A stretch of DNA of 64,000 nt from Trematomus loennbergii (taxonomy: Eukaryota; Chordata; Actinopteri; Perciformes; Nototheniidae): NCBI GenBank assembly GCA_012861695.1, contig JAAOOA010000362.1, positions 1-64,000 on the forward strand. The letters run 5' to 3'. A model generated the notes under the pieces. The model searched no databases. It was given only the letters and a program-made list of their open reading frames with translations, and was not told where the DNA came from. Each line of letters opens with the position of its first letter. Within the stretch, counting starts at the first letter, position 1. The position numbers and the translations under genes were made by a program. This document shows, piece after piece, positions 21,761-33,087 of this stretch.

Positions 21761-22190
21761 TTTTTTAAGTAACACAGCTTATGTCTGCTTTTTCATCTTT
21801 ATCAAAACAGCTGGTTCTAGCTTTAACCTTATGTATATTACCTTTTGTGTTTCTTTGCCGTTTACCCACACACAGGTGTTTGGACACTCATGAGTACAAA
21901 TGTTCATAATGACAAGCCTAACTTCATATCAATATGGAAGATCATTTGTAAATCCATCTACATTGTTCCTGTCTTTTAATGGAAAGAAATGATCTGAATC
22001 ACTGGGCTAAAGCTGCTGCACATTGTCAACTGTTATTGAGCAGTGACCCCTACTGGAGATTTAAGATATTGCACTTCTCATGTAATCATCCCATAAGGAC
22101 TGTTGTAGGTAAAAGACGTTTAAACAAGTAGCTCTCACATAAAAAGGTTATTTTTACACATTGGCTAAATCATTCTTATTTTGGTATGGA
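21761..22190. repeat. Asymmetric spacer at the palindrome centre
   Basis: 430 bp with no mirror partner across the centre. It is an inverted copy of the linker at about 6376-6812 (and, from 21881, a direct repeat of 15881-16190). The orientation flips abruptly at 'cctctatgac|ttttttaag', giving a fold-back joint instead of a perfect dyad. Confidence 0.8.
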
Positions 22191-22880
22191 GTCAATAGAG
22201 GGTCAAATGTCTTGTAGCTATGTATCACCATTTCTGTGTGTGAAAACGTTATGAATAATACATTCTGTTATCTATAAATGTGTGAACAATATTTAAACAA
22301 ATAGGTTTTCCTATAAGATCTGTAGCTCCGCATCACATTTCGTGAACAAATAAAAACATGTTTGCATAAATCATTTGATACGTGCGAGTGCATAAAGAAA
22401 ATGTCCTCAAGGGTTTTCATTTACATATATGGTTTTAATTATGGAGGACCGAACATGACACAAGTATACATAAATAAATGTATGAATAAAAACATAAATA
22501 AATACAGGAATAATGAATTTCAGTTTCTTAAATCACTTAATCACTGATTATAATGTTCTTCTTACTTGCAATTATCTAGCTCATTAATGCCCTGTGCTTA
22601 CAGTTCCCCACCAGAAATATAATAAACATGCCATTCTTTTCAGTTTATCTTACTCTGATGGCTTACTTGATGATTTAACAGATATAATGTTCAATTAAAA
22701 GTAATTGAGAAGCTGAAGACCAAACTTGTCATTACTTGTTGAACCTTAGGTTGCTGCATGTTATATAACAGTTGTACACCTAACCCTAACGAGATACCAA
22801 CCAGGGATATTTACCTTTCGGTTCAGTAGGTTTAGTTTATTACTTGATTCTTTTATTACGTCACTACTAAGACTACACAT

Positions 22881-22945
22881 GGCCGGTTAGCTCAGTTGGT
22901 TAGAGCGTCGTGCTAATAACGCGAAGGTCGCGGGTTCGATACCCG
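22881..22945 (+). pseudogene. tRNA-Ile pseudogene missing the 3' acceptor strand (mirror)
   Basis: The 5' acceptor, D arm, anticodon and T arm are intact up to 'gatacccg'. The next ten bases (tactggccac) are deleted, running straight into 'ctgtatgttttc'. It is the mirror of 21007-21071 with an identical lesion. Confidence 0.9.
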
Positions 22946-23313
22946 CTGTATGTTTTCTCTCACACGTTGAGTTAGTACAATTTGACCAAAGTATCAAACG
23001 GGAGGGGGAAAAAGCGAATTAAATGAGTAAGTAACTGCAAATAAGTGTCTATCTAAACACGGAATCATTTAATGTGTTACAATTATTTCCACAATTGAAA
23101 AATGACATTTACAATATAAATAATTGCATAATAAAGAAAGAATAAAATAAATAAAAACACTAAACCAAATTCAACTAGAAAATGCATTTCCTGCAGAAAA
23201 TGCGTGCGAATGCTGTAAACTGTGAACATTTGTGGCTGAATTTAGCTGAAAATGCAGAAAAAGCTGAATATTTTATTAGCTGAATGGTAGCTGCTTTTAG
23301 CTAGAGAGACCAA

Positions 23314-23553
23314 GGGTGTTTCTCAATCGCGAGTAAAGCTGCTTCAGAGCCACTATTTCAAGCATACTACGTCATCGAGTGCCGCCGAAGTACTGTTCCA
23401 ATCTCCAGCATACTTGGAAATCTACCGAGACCGGCCTACTCCGTTTGGAGAAATATCGAGGCTGCACATGAGTAGACTCCGCGGTCTTAAAATCCCCACG
23501 ATGCTTTGCCAATTCCCCAAATCTGTGGCGGAAAATGTAAGGCAGGGCCTCTC
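23314..23553. mobile_element. Truncated GGGTGTTTCTC MITE, right arm
   Basis: Mirror of 20401-20640 with the same truncation joint at 'ggcctctc|agatataatg'. Confidence 0.7.
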
Positions 23554-24273
23554 AGATATAATGTTCAATTAAAAGTGAATTGAGAAGCTGAAGACCGAAC
23601 TTGTCATCATTACTGGGTGTTGAACCTTAGGTTGCTGTATGTTCATTTAATGCTTAGACCTCTAGGCCACTAATATAGTTTTAAAGCATGATCGCCCATC
23701 TGTTTACCGTGACGTTTTCTCAAGTGTATTTGTACCTTTACGCACACAATGCACATTAAAGCGGCATGCATCTTTTACGCAATGCTGTTTGGTGGGTGGC
23801 CTTGTATTCTGTGGATACGACAACATTCATAACTATTGTACTTTAAATTCCTCTGACAAGTTTTAACACATGTACGTAGTGAGGTGTCTTTAACAATATC
23901 TTTGAATTGCTATAATACAATCCCCCTTTAATTTGGAATCTTTGTGTACACAGCAAGGAGAAACACAGAGCACTTCTATCTTTGAGCAGATCATCACATG
24001 CTAAATAAATATTCTGAAATTGGACAATAATGAGTATTAATACAGTTGTAGCTGGCCAAAAACTGAAAACGGGTGTTTCGAACCTGTCATTGTTATGAAA
24101 TTCATCTCCAGTCTTTCTCCATCTTTAGTTGGAAACTAAACTATATCCGAGTGGATTCCAAGTTGTGATCTTTTTACACTGTATTCCCACTACTTATACC
24201 TTCTATATTCAACACACATTATGTTCTTTGACTGTAGAAGCCCAATTGTAAAGATGATATTGAATTCTCTATA

Positions 24274-24346
24274 GGTGGCTTTAGCTCAAGTGGTAAATGG
24301 ATGTCTATCAACCTGAAGGTCACTGGTTCACTTCCATCTCAGATCA
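24274..24346 (+). pseudogene. Degenerate tRNA-like sequence, right arm
   Basis: Recognisable A-box (tagctcaagtgg) and B-box-like (ggttcacttcc) motifs at tRNA spacing. The acceptor GGTGGCT has no partner and the anticodon stem is mispaired. It may be an old tRNA or the head of a SINE. It is mirrored at 19608-19680. Confidence 0.5.
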
Positions 24347-24660
24347 CATGCAACCAACAAGGCTATGGCGACTGTTCAACATAGCTATGTTTATTTCAAT
24401 ATTTCATTATGTATATCAACATTCATACATTACTGCAATACATGTAGTTATTGTATTTAGATTAGTGTTATTTATTTTATTCTTTATGCATTTATTTCTA
24501 TTGTAGGCCTAAATGTAATTTTTATTTGTAGAAATACTTTTAACCCGTTAAATAACTCCGTGTTTAGATAGACACTTATTTGCAGTTACTTACTCATTTA
24601 ATTTGCTTTCCCCCCGTTTGATACTCTGGTTAAATGTTACATGTGAGAGAAAACATACAG

Positions 24661-24733
24661 TGGCCAATACGGGTATCAAACCGCGACCTTCGCGTTATTA
24701 GCACAACGCTCTAACCAACTGAGCTAACCGGCC
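24661..24733 (-). pseudogene. tRNA-Ile pseudogene (73 nt, T-arm damage)
   Basis: Mirror of the intact 19218 gene but one base shorter. In tRNA sense the T arm reads gcggtttgat instead of gcgggttcgat (a lost G and the box B core C changed to T), and the acceptor has an extra mismatch. Box B loss should abolish pol III transcription. Only this arm has decayed here. Confidence 0.8.
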
Positions 24734-25055
24734 ATTGGTAGTCCTAGTAGTGACGTAATCAAAGTAATAAACTAAACCTACAGAACCGAAAGGTAAATAT
24801 TCCTGGTTGGTATCTCGTTAGGTTAGGTGTAGGCTAAACTGTTATTGAGCAGTGACCCCTACTGAAGATTTAAGATATTGCACTTTAAAATACTTCTCAT
24901 ATAATCATCCCATGGACTGACGTATTTATTTAAATAATGTTCACACATTTATAGATATCAGAATGTATATTACATTCTGATATCTACGCGTTAACTTGAC
25001 AGCCGTAATATATTCATAACGTTTTCACACACAGAAGTGATATAGCTCCAAGACA

Positions 25056-26146
25056 TAGAGTGGCGAAGTCCCTCCCTTCCGGTGGACCTCCATGGGACCT
25101 TATTTCGGAAAGATTATGTATTGAAGTCAATGGAGAGAGAAAGATTATCTTTCGATCCCGTTTGAATTGTGCCACGAATTAGACATATGACGTTTGTCAA
25201 TTTAAAAGATAATTTTGCAAGTCAAAAAACAAAAAATGTGTCGTAAAACTGTGAAGTAACACTTTTTGTTTGTGTGAAACGCTCAATGAACTACATCTCT
25301 GGTCAACAACACACGTCACCAAGATGGCCGTCACTACTGTCAACAAAACGATTGGCTACCCTCACTATCACCACAATGAAACACGTCCTGAAGAATGTCA
25401 TGCAAAGCTGCCTGCCTGCCTTCGATTCTCTCTGAACTGCCTAGTCGTTTTAATGTTTAATGTCAACCATTTGTGCAGATAGCATGAAGTAGAGAAGATC
25501 GCTAGCGTTAGCGTTAGCATTTCTCCCCGGGCTTAAATTGTGTATTATAGAATGATCACACCGGTGACAGTACTATTCAAAGGGTTCACAAAATATGACT
25601 ACTACTTTACTGTTTAACATGTTGGGTTACTTCATGTTACTTCATGTTAAGGCTAAAAAAATGACACGGCTGTAATGCTAACTAACGTGCTAGCTACTAG
25701 CTAGCTTGATCCAGACACTCCTAGTCCTTTCATCAGACGGGAAGCGAAAGAATGAGCAAGACCCATTGCTGGTATGATAACAACCTGGTACTAAGCACAC
25801 AGGCATCTTGTTAAAGTTATATTATCTTAGCCAGCGCCATATAGATAGATTATATCTATATGGCGCTGATCTTAGCTATTGTGACATCACTTACGCGACT
25901 CTGGGATTTGTAGTCTTTCTAGTTGCGTATTTTTCAAAGTCTTATATTTCAACAGTTTTAAGACAAACTGACTTTTTTGACATGGAAATGATTTTTTAAG
26001 ATTGACAAACATCATATGTGTAATTCATGGCACAATTCAAACGGGATCGAAAGATAAGTTTTCTCTCCCCATTGACTTCAATGCATAATTTTTCCGAAAT
26101 AAGGTCCCGTTACCCGGAAGTAGGTGGGCGTGACTTCGCCACTCTA
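25056..26146. mobile_element. Long-TIR DNA transposon with THAP remnant, right arm
   Basis: Mirror of 17804-18894, 1091 bp, bounded by TAGAGTGG and CCACTCTA. It lies in the same linker context (ccaagaca before, tttgaccct after). Small differences from the left arm are visible, including an extra C in the left terminus and an A-run length change. Confidence 0.7.
25690..25806 (-). pseudogene. THAP zinc-finger fragment, right arm
   Basis: Mirror of 18144-18260 with the same 38-codon frame (M-P-V-C-L-V-P-G-C...), the same stop and no distal C-H pair. Confidence 0.72.
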
Positions 26147-26226
26147 TTTGACCCTCTTTAGAGTGGCGAAGTCACGCCCATCTACTTCCGGTCGGTACTC
26201 CCGATTGAGAAACACCCACAGACTTG

Positions 26227-26618
26227 GGGTGTTTCTCAATCGCGAGTACGCTTGCTTGGTAGCACATGTCTGCCGAGCATCTTGCTTCAGAAACGAGTCA
26301 AGAATACTTCCTGGCATTCGGAAAACGAAGAGTGGAACACGCTAGCAAGTGTGCAGGTGTGCATCATATGAGAGGCCCCGCCTTACATCTTCCGCCACAG
26401 ATTTGGGGAAATTGGTCCGTGCGCAAAGCATTGTGGGGATTTGAAGACCGCGGAGTCTACTCATGTGCAGACTCGATATTTCTCCAAACGGAGTAGGCCG
26501 GGCTCGGTAGATTTCCAAGTATGCTGGAGATTGGAACAGTACTTCGGCGGCACTCAATGACGTAGTATGCTTGAAATAGTGGCTCTGAAGCAGCTTTACT
26601 CGCGATTGAGAAACACCC
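26227..26618. mobile_element. MITE with GGGTGTTTCTCAATC termini, right arm
   Basis: Full-length 392-bp mirror of 17332-17723, non-coding. Confidence 0.75.
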
Positions 26619-26977
26619 TTGGTCTCTCTAGCTAAAAGCAGCTACCATTCAGCTAATAAAATATTCAGCTTTTTCTGCATTTTCAGCTAAATTCAGCCAC
26701 AAATGTTCACAGTTTACAGCATTCGCACGCATTTTCTGCAGGAAATGCATTTTCTAGTTGAATTTGGTTTAGTGTTTTTATTTATTTTATTCTTTCTTTA
26801 TTATGCAAATTTATATTGTAAATGTCATTTTTCAATTGTGGAAATAATTGTAACACATTAAATGATTCCGTGTTTAGATAGACACTTATTTGCAGTTACT
26901 TCTCATTTAATTCGCTTTTTTCCCGATTGATACTCTGGTCAAATGTACTAACTCAACGTGTGAGAGAAAACATACAG

Positions 26978-27051
26978 TGGCCAGTACGGGTATCGAACCC
27001 GCGACCTTCGCGTTATTAGCACGACGCTCTAACCAACTGAGCTAACCGGCC
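26978..27051 (-). tRNA. tRNA-Ile (anticodon AAT), palindrome right arm
   Basis: An intact 74-nt gene, mirror of 16909-16982, and the outward-facing left border of amplicon unit 3. Confidence 0.97.
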
Positions 27052-28514
27052 ATGTGTAGTCTTAGTAGTGACGTAATAAAAGAATCAAGTAATAAACTAA
27101 ACCTACTGAACCGAAAGGTAAATATCCCTGGTTGGTATCTCGTTAGGTTAGGTGTACAACTGTTATATAACATGCAGCAACCTAAGGTTCAACAAGTAAT
27201 GACAAGTTTGGTCTTCAGCTTCTCAATTAACTTTTAATTGAACATTATATCTGTTAAATCATCAAGTAAGCCATCAGAGTAAGATAAACTGAAAAGAATG
27301 GCATGTTTATTATATTTCTGGTGGGGAACTGTAAGCACAGGCATTAATGAGCTAGATAATTGCAAGTAAGAAGAACATTATAATCAGTGATTAAGTGATT
27401 TAAGAAACTGAAATTCATTATTCCTGTATTTATTTATGTTTTTATTCATACATTTATTTATGTATACTTGTGTCATGTCGGTCCTCCATAATTAAAACCA
27501 TATATGTAAATGAAAACCTTTGAGGACATTTTCTTTATGCACTCGCACGTATCAAAATGATTTATGCAAACATGTTTTTATTTGTTCACGAAATGTGATG
27601 CGGAGCTACAGATCTTATAGGAAAACCTATTTGTTTAAATGTTGTTCACACATTTATAGATATCAGAATGTATTATTCATAACGTTTTCACACACAGAAA
27701 TGGTGATACATAGCTACAAGACATTTGACCCTCTATTGACTCCATACCAAAATAAGAATCATTTAGCCGATGTAAAAATAACCTTTTTATGTGAGAGCTA
27801 CTTGTTAAACGTCTTTTACCTACAACAGTCCTTATGGGATGATTACATGAGAAGTGCAATATCTTAAATCTCCAGTAGGGGTCACTGCTCAATAACAGTT
27901 GACAATGTGCAGCAGCTTTAGCCCAGTGATTCAGATCATTTCTTTCCATTAAAAGACAGGAACAATGTAGATGGATTTACAAATGATCTTCCATATTGAT
28001 ATGAAGTTAGGCTTGTCATTATGAACATTTGTACTCATGAGTGTCCAAACACCTGTGTGTGGGTAAACTGCAAAGAAACACAAAAGGTAATATACATAAG
28101 GTTAAAGCTAGAACAGCTGTTTTGATAAAGATGAAAAGATAGACATAAGCTGTGTTACTTAAAAAAAGAGAATTGGGTTCCCCACCGTGTCTTTGTGCTA
28201 ACAATCATTACATAATGAGCCAACAGTGAGTGTTTGAATACAATGATTTTATTGACAAACAGTTGTAAAATGCATTATTCTACCATGGTCAGTGTCGGAA
28301 AAAATCCATTGTTTGAACCAACGCTGAGGCTACTGTTGTGCAGGGTTTGGGCATAGCTAATTTGTAAAAGTAGTTTTAATTTGTGATAGTTACTGTGAAT
28401 TTAAATAAAAATCACACATTTTGTAGAAAAATATTGGAGATCCAATGATTTCCCAATGTGTAAAACAGTCTGGAAATTGTGCAAAGTGTATATTCACTAC
28501 ATATCACACATTAA

Positions 28515-29677
28515 CCTTAAGCCCTGAGCCTGTTTTTCAGGTCTCAGGCTTGAAAATGACATTCCCAGAACAAATGACCATATCTTCCCTTCTAAAAGGG
28601 TTAAATTAATAATCTTTATTCTCAAAGTAACTATAAACCTGTGAGTTGGATGTAGAAAAGTCAGAATCAATATAGATGTTTTTATTTAAAGAAAATTCAG
28701 ATTTTACATAGTAAAAAACTGTAAATTATAGTGTCCGTCCAAAAACTATTTTTACAGATAGTGAAAACTACCCTTGGATGATGGGTTAGTAGACTAAAAG
28801 CTTTAGGAATCCAAAGTACAACATATAATAAGTACCCTGTATCAAGATTGATGCCAAAAAGTGAAATTTGACCTTTTTAGAGAGATTTAGCCAAAAAACC
28901 CACTTCTGGGTCATTTGGGTGGATTTGACCTATCTCTGGCCCCCTTGCTCGATTTTGATGAATGAAATCTCTTATAACCGCTAGAGCCAATGGAATCGAG
29001 GAAAGTTATATACACCACCAAAACGTTAACAAATAAGGAGTGAGAGTGACGCGTTACAAAAACCGGAAGCTGCATACACTCTGGTGGCTACCATTAGCAG
29101 CTAACTTTTCCGCTCCGATTTTTACATAAAAAATGGAATTATGGATTATAAATAATTTTTTAAAGGTACAGGTACATTATCAACCTTTGGATCAACAGTT
29201 GTAGATTTTTTTTTTTTCGTTTTAATGCCATTGAACACGTCTTTTGACCTAATTGACAGCTACGGTGAGACGATCTGCCGTAAAAGCCCCGTAAAGGTAC
29301 GTGTTGTGATGTCTGTGTTGCTTCCCCTGTCGCAAGTTGGGATCGCTCAGTGATGATACTATACCTAATAATCAGTGGAGTCTCAGCTTTAATATGCTGT
29401 ATTGTATGTGCAGCTACGATAAGTAATAAGGGTATCTTTATCTTGAATTGTGTGCCGCAGGCGTTAGATTTTTTTCGCTCAGGGGTCATTTAGACCCTTC
29501 TTATGAGACTTGTGTTTTGTTTTGGTAAAAATGGTTCATATCTTCAGTTAGCTGAGATTCTTCCGTTAATCTGGTGCTACACATTAATAGTTTCATAAAT
29601 GTTAAGAAGGCCTGAGACATTATCTCGAAAACAAAAAGGTGGGAGGGGTCAATGGGGGGACCGCCGTGCTTAAGAGG
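28515..29677. mobile_element. piggyBac-like non-autonomous element
   Basis: Ends are CCTTAAGCCC and GCTTAAGAGG, flanked by TTAA (28511-28514, 29678-29681). The empty site is seen in unit 2 ('cacacatttaaaagaag'). It is 1163 bp with no transposase. The interior matches the minus strand of 12057-13207. Confidence 0.85.
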
Positions 29678-30047
29678 TTAAAAAGAAGTGAAAATAAGAA
29701 ACCAACAATTATATTACAATTATCGGTATTGATTGCATTTGAAAGCAGATCACCAGCGATCTGTAACGAATTAGCAACTCAACCCTGTTGTTTTGTAAAA
29801 TGCACGTTAAATACATTTTTCTCCACAAAATGTTCTTGGCAAACTTTTAAATTAGCACACATTTTCAAAAGATGCATCTTAACTTAAATCTAGAATAAGA
29901 AATACATATCACAGATTTTAATGAGGAAGCTAGTGTCGACTAGCTGAAGAAAAAGTGCTGAAGAGACTTCATGTTCACACAGCTGCTGTAATGAAGTGGG
30001 GGGGGGGGGTGCAGAAAGGCACAGAGTGGGTTTCCTCCATCACGTCT

Positions 30048-30168
30048 TCACACCTCCAGTTTGAACTGGAAAGAATTGGTGCTCCATTTGTTCGTGTCAC
30101 AGGTGGGCATGGTGCGCTCTGTGAAGGTCACGTTACCCACTGCGTCTATCAGGATAATTGTGTTGGTC
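30048..30168 (-). pseudogene. TANGO2-like last exon, copy 3 (open frame)
   Basis: A 121-bp phase-1 exon with acceptor ccttaag, encoding 39 residues from T-N-T-I-I-L-I-D-A to F-K-L-E-V-stop, with one Ala-to-Val change relative to copy 2. The frame is intact but no upstream exons exist in the unit. A 9-bp shorter intron-side stretch (ccttaaggaaacagg) still leaves a usable acceptor. Confidence 0.6.
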
Positions 30169-32063
30169 CTTAAGGAAACAGGAAACAAGCAAACATACAC
30201 AAGAATAACTAACAGAAAACGCTAGAAGACACATTAAAGAGCACAGGCAGGTGGCAGGATAACACTGAGGACAACTGGGATCATTTAAAAGTCAAATTGG
30301 AGTTTAGCAAACACGTTTATCAATCAATCATTACGTCATATGGCCAACCTTTACAGCGAATGAAGATTTAAAGGCGCTCTATAATACTCATTTTCAGGTT
30401 CATATTTCTATTTAGTGTCTCTACTGTGACATGTCTCCATGCTTTAATGTTCAAAAAGCTCTTTATTTTTCTCATACTGCCTGTGCTGCATTACCTCTGT
30501 TCACCCTCTGTCTGAAACCAGAGCCCAGTCTGCTCTGATTTGTTAGCTGGCCGGCTCTGCTGTGATCTTAGAGATGTCCCGCCCCTTAACCCATCACGTA
30601 CAATATTGGAACATGTATTGGATGTTACAGAAGTAAACAAAGGAGTCCAATGGAGGCATTTCAGGCAGGGAACACAGAGATATTAGCCTTTGCAGAACAT
30701 TACATGCACATAAACCAATATAACACACTACAGGAAAGGGAAGGTCCTCAAAAAGCATATTCATGCCCCTATTATGGCTCACAATATGTTGACTATATCA
30801 CAGAGTGGGAAGGGCTAGGGATCAGTTTGAAATGTCAACAGCGCCTGGCTAAAGGACACTCTGACGGCTCTGGCATAGACTGACTTCCCTCACCCCGTCA
30901 GGGTTTGGCTGGACAGAAATGCTTGGACATGAGAATGCAGATGTTTTTCCCACACTCCCAGCACTGCTGCTTGATGTGTGGAGCGCCCTGGGTCTTTCTC
31001 TTACACAGTGAACACACCTCTGCAGCACCTTCACCTCCTCCTCCACATGATTGTATCAGAAGCTCTTGAAGTTCTTTCTGTATGGAATCATTTGGTGCCT
31101 TAGCGATGCCTACCACTTTCACTCTTTTGGGATCAAACACACAGTCCTCCTCCAGGCCACTGCGCACTGCTAGGAGGCCAACTTTGGGGGGCACCCAAGC
31201 AGTGTCGTAGCCATGTGAGTGCCATGTTTGCTGCATGGGATGGTTGTCCTTGTCAATGCGCTTGACACGGCCAACGCGCACATGTACCTGAAGGACAACT
31301 CGGTCCGTAGGATTACTTCGCAGAGGATAAGCTGTCGCCTTTTTATATTACGATGACCAGGGGCGTCGCCTGGACCTGAAAACATTCGGGGCTTAGCCCA
31401 CAGTGGCATTTTTCACTGCAACACTCCCCACACGCACACACACAGTACACCCGCGACTGTTACAATGAAGGCTCGATAATCAGCTCACGGCATATAGGCA
31501 GGGGTAAAGTGGTATTTTTTATGAGGGGGGGCTCACCTCCTCTAGGGGGGTCCGGGGGGATGCTCCCCCGGGAAGATTTTTTTTTAAATATTGAAGTTAA
31601 ATGCATCAATCTGGTGCACTTTGAGAGCAAAATGAAGAGATCTATGGATACCTCTCTCAAACCCATATGAAGCAGAACTGTAAACAGATGTACTTTTTCT
31701 TTATGGATATTTTACTAATCACTCCCCTTTTAAACTCTATTCTTGTTTTACTGCCATATAGTATTTCATAACTGTTTTTCCTTTATTCTCTTATTTTTTT
31801 TATAACTATAATGATCATATGAAGGTGTGCCGCGGAAATAATCTTTTGAATAATTTGTGACCAAACCGTTTGAGACCCACTGAGATAACTTAGACTAAAG
31901 TTAACTCAGAGAGTCCTTTAGCTCACCTGGGTCTCTCAGTCTGAGAGGAGAGGACTCTCCTCCAGCTTCTTGTGGAAAAACAGCTCCTTATGTCCGTTAG
32001 TGCAGCTAGCTAACCAGATGCTAACAACACGGTCCATGCTGGCACGGGCACCGGTCCCTCCCT

Positions 32064-32103
<40 letters not shown>

Positions 32104-32289
32104 CACTATGCGCTATTGCCACACACACACACAGAGCCGAGCTTGAATGACACAAGCACACGTGTATTTCCATGCAACTCTCTGATTGGTCTGGTGTCAT
32201 GCCTCTGTTGCATTCACTGAACACGGGAAATTACAGTGCTGCCGTCCCTCTTGTGTCATGATGAGGTTCACGTAAAGCACGGTTAATGT

Positions 32290-33087
32290 TAGGGATGTCC
32301 CGATCCGATCACGTGATCGGGGATCGGAGCCGATCACGTGATTGTCACGTGATCGGCGATCGGGAGAAAAAAATCGGGGATCGGAATCTTTTTTTTTTTT
32401 TTTTTTTTTTTTTATAAAATATTTTATACATTTTATTTAATGTTACAAAACAAAAAATGACCATGTTCACGTCTTAAAGTCATCCTGAGCCTTAGTTTTG
32501 GGTTAAAAATTACACAACATCATGTATGTGTTGCTTCTTTTGGGCTTGTTTTCATAGACCTGGTTGCTTATTTCTCTCAAATCTGGCAACAGAGTGGGCA
32601 GGGCGCAGTGTCTAATAGTAGCAGTAAGCTAACAAGAGGCTACGTTCAGCTGGTGACTCGGGAGTCGGGACAGAGAAAAATGTCAGGAGTTTGGAAGTAT
32701 TATAAAATTGAAAGCGAAGGCAGTGTAACAGCCAGATGCAATGTTTGCAAGGCGGAGGTTCCGCGTGGTGGAAAGAACAGAGCTACGTTCAACACGACCA
32801 ATCTAATACAAACACCACCAACAACAACACGACGAGTACACAGCGGCACTCAGGTAACGGCACTGAAACAACCGACACTTTCAGAGACTTTTAAAAGGAA
32901 AGAGAAACTACCCAGAACAGCCAAGATAGCTGAATTCATCGCGTGATGACAGCCGTTATCTGTTACCTTTTTTTTCCTCTTAATGCATTGCATAAAGATC
33001 GGATCGGGAAAAATCGGTATCGGCAGATGTCAAAATCAAATGATCGGAATCGGATCGGGAGCAAAAAAGGTGATCGGGACATCCCTA
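32290..33087 (+). mobile_element. Nested hAT element, 798 bp
   Basis: Termini TAGGGATGTCCCGATC and GATCGGGACATCCCTA, with an exact 8-bp duplication gttaatgt (32282-32289, 33088-33095). Many CGATC/GATCGG words near both ends give extra subterminal symmetry. It carries a BED-finger ORF and a poly(T) run (32389-32413). Confidence 0.93.
32608..32946 (+). CDS. Truncated hAT transposase, BED zinc finger only
   Basis: 112 codons. Residues 25-55 read M-S-G-V-W-K-Y-Y-K-I...A-R-C-N-V-C-K-A-E-V-P-R-G-G, a clear BED finger start, then F-N-T-T-N-L-I where the zinc-binding histidines should follow. They are not properly placed. The C-terminus L-S-E-T-F-K-R-K-E-K resembles the linker after BED fingers in hAT transposases. 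No RNase H-like catalytic core is present, so it is an internal-deletion derivative that at most binds transposon ends. Confidence 0.65.
   Translation: MSNSSSKLTRGYVQLVTRESGQRKMSGVWKYYKIESEGSVTARCNVCKAEVPRGGKNRATFNTTNLIQTPPTTTRRVHSGTQVTALKQPTLSETFKRKEKLPRTAKIAEFIA

Larger units (their letters stand above)
15881..28051. repeat. 12.2-kb palindrome (two arms of about 5.9 kb)
   Basis: Left arm 15881-21760 is the reverse complement of right arm 22191-28051, about a centre near 21970. Matching pairs include the tRNAs at 16909/27051, the THAP remnants at 18144/25806, the MITEs at 17332/26618 and identical 60-70-codon shadow ORFs. Only scattered differences are seen by eye. The right arm continues smoothly into unit 3. 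The left arm begins abruptly at the truncated ERV env. Confidence 0.92.

Noticed and set aside
19448..24506. Identical 60-73-codon ORFs mirrored in both palindrome arms (for example 19448-19657 / 24297-24506, 18470-18682 / 25270-25482)
   Set aside because: Their identity follows from arm identity. They overlap a tRNA relic, TIRs or linker, and show no domain or codon signal.
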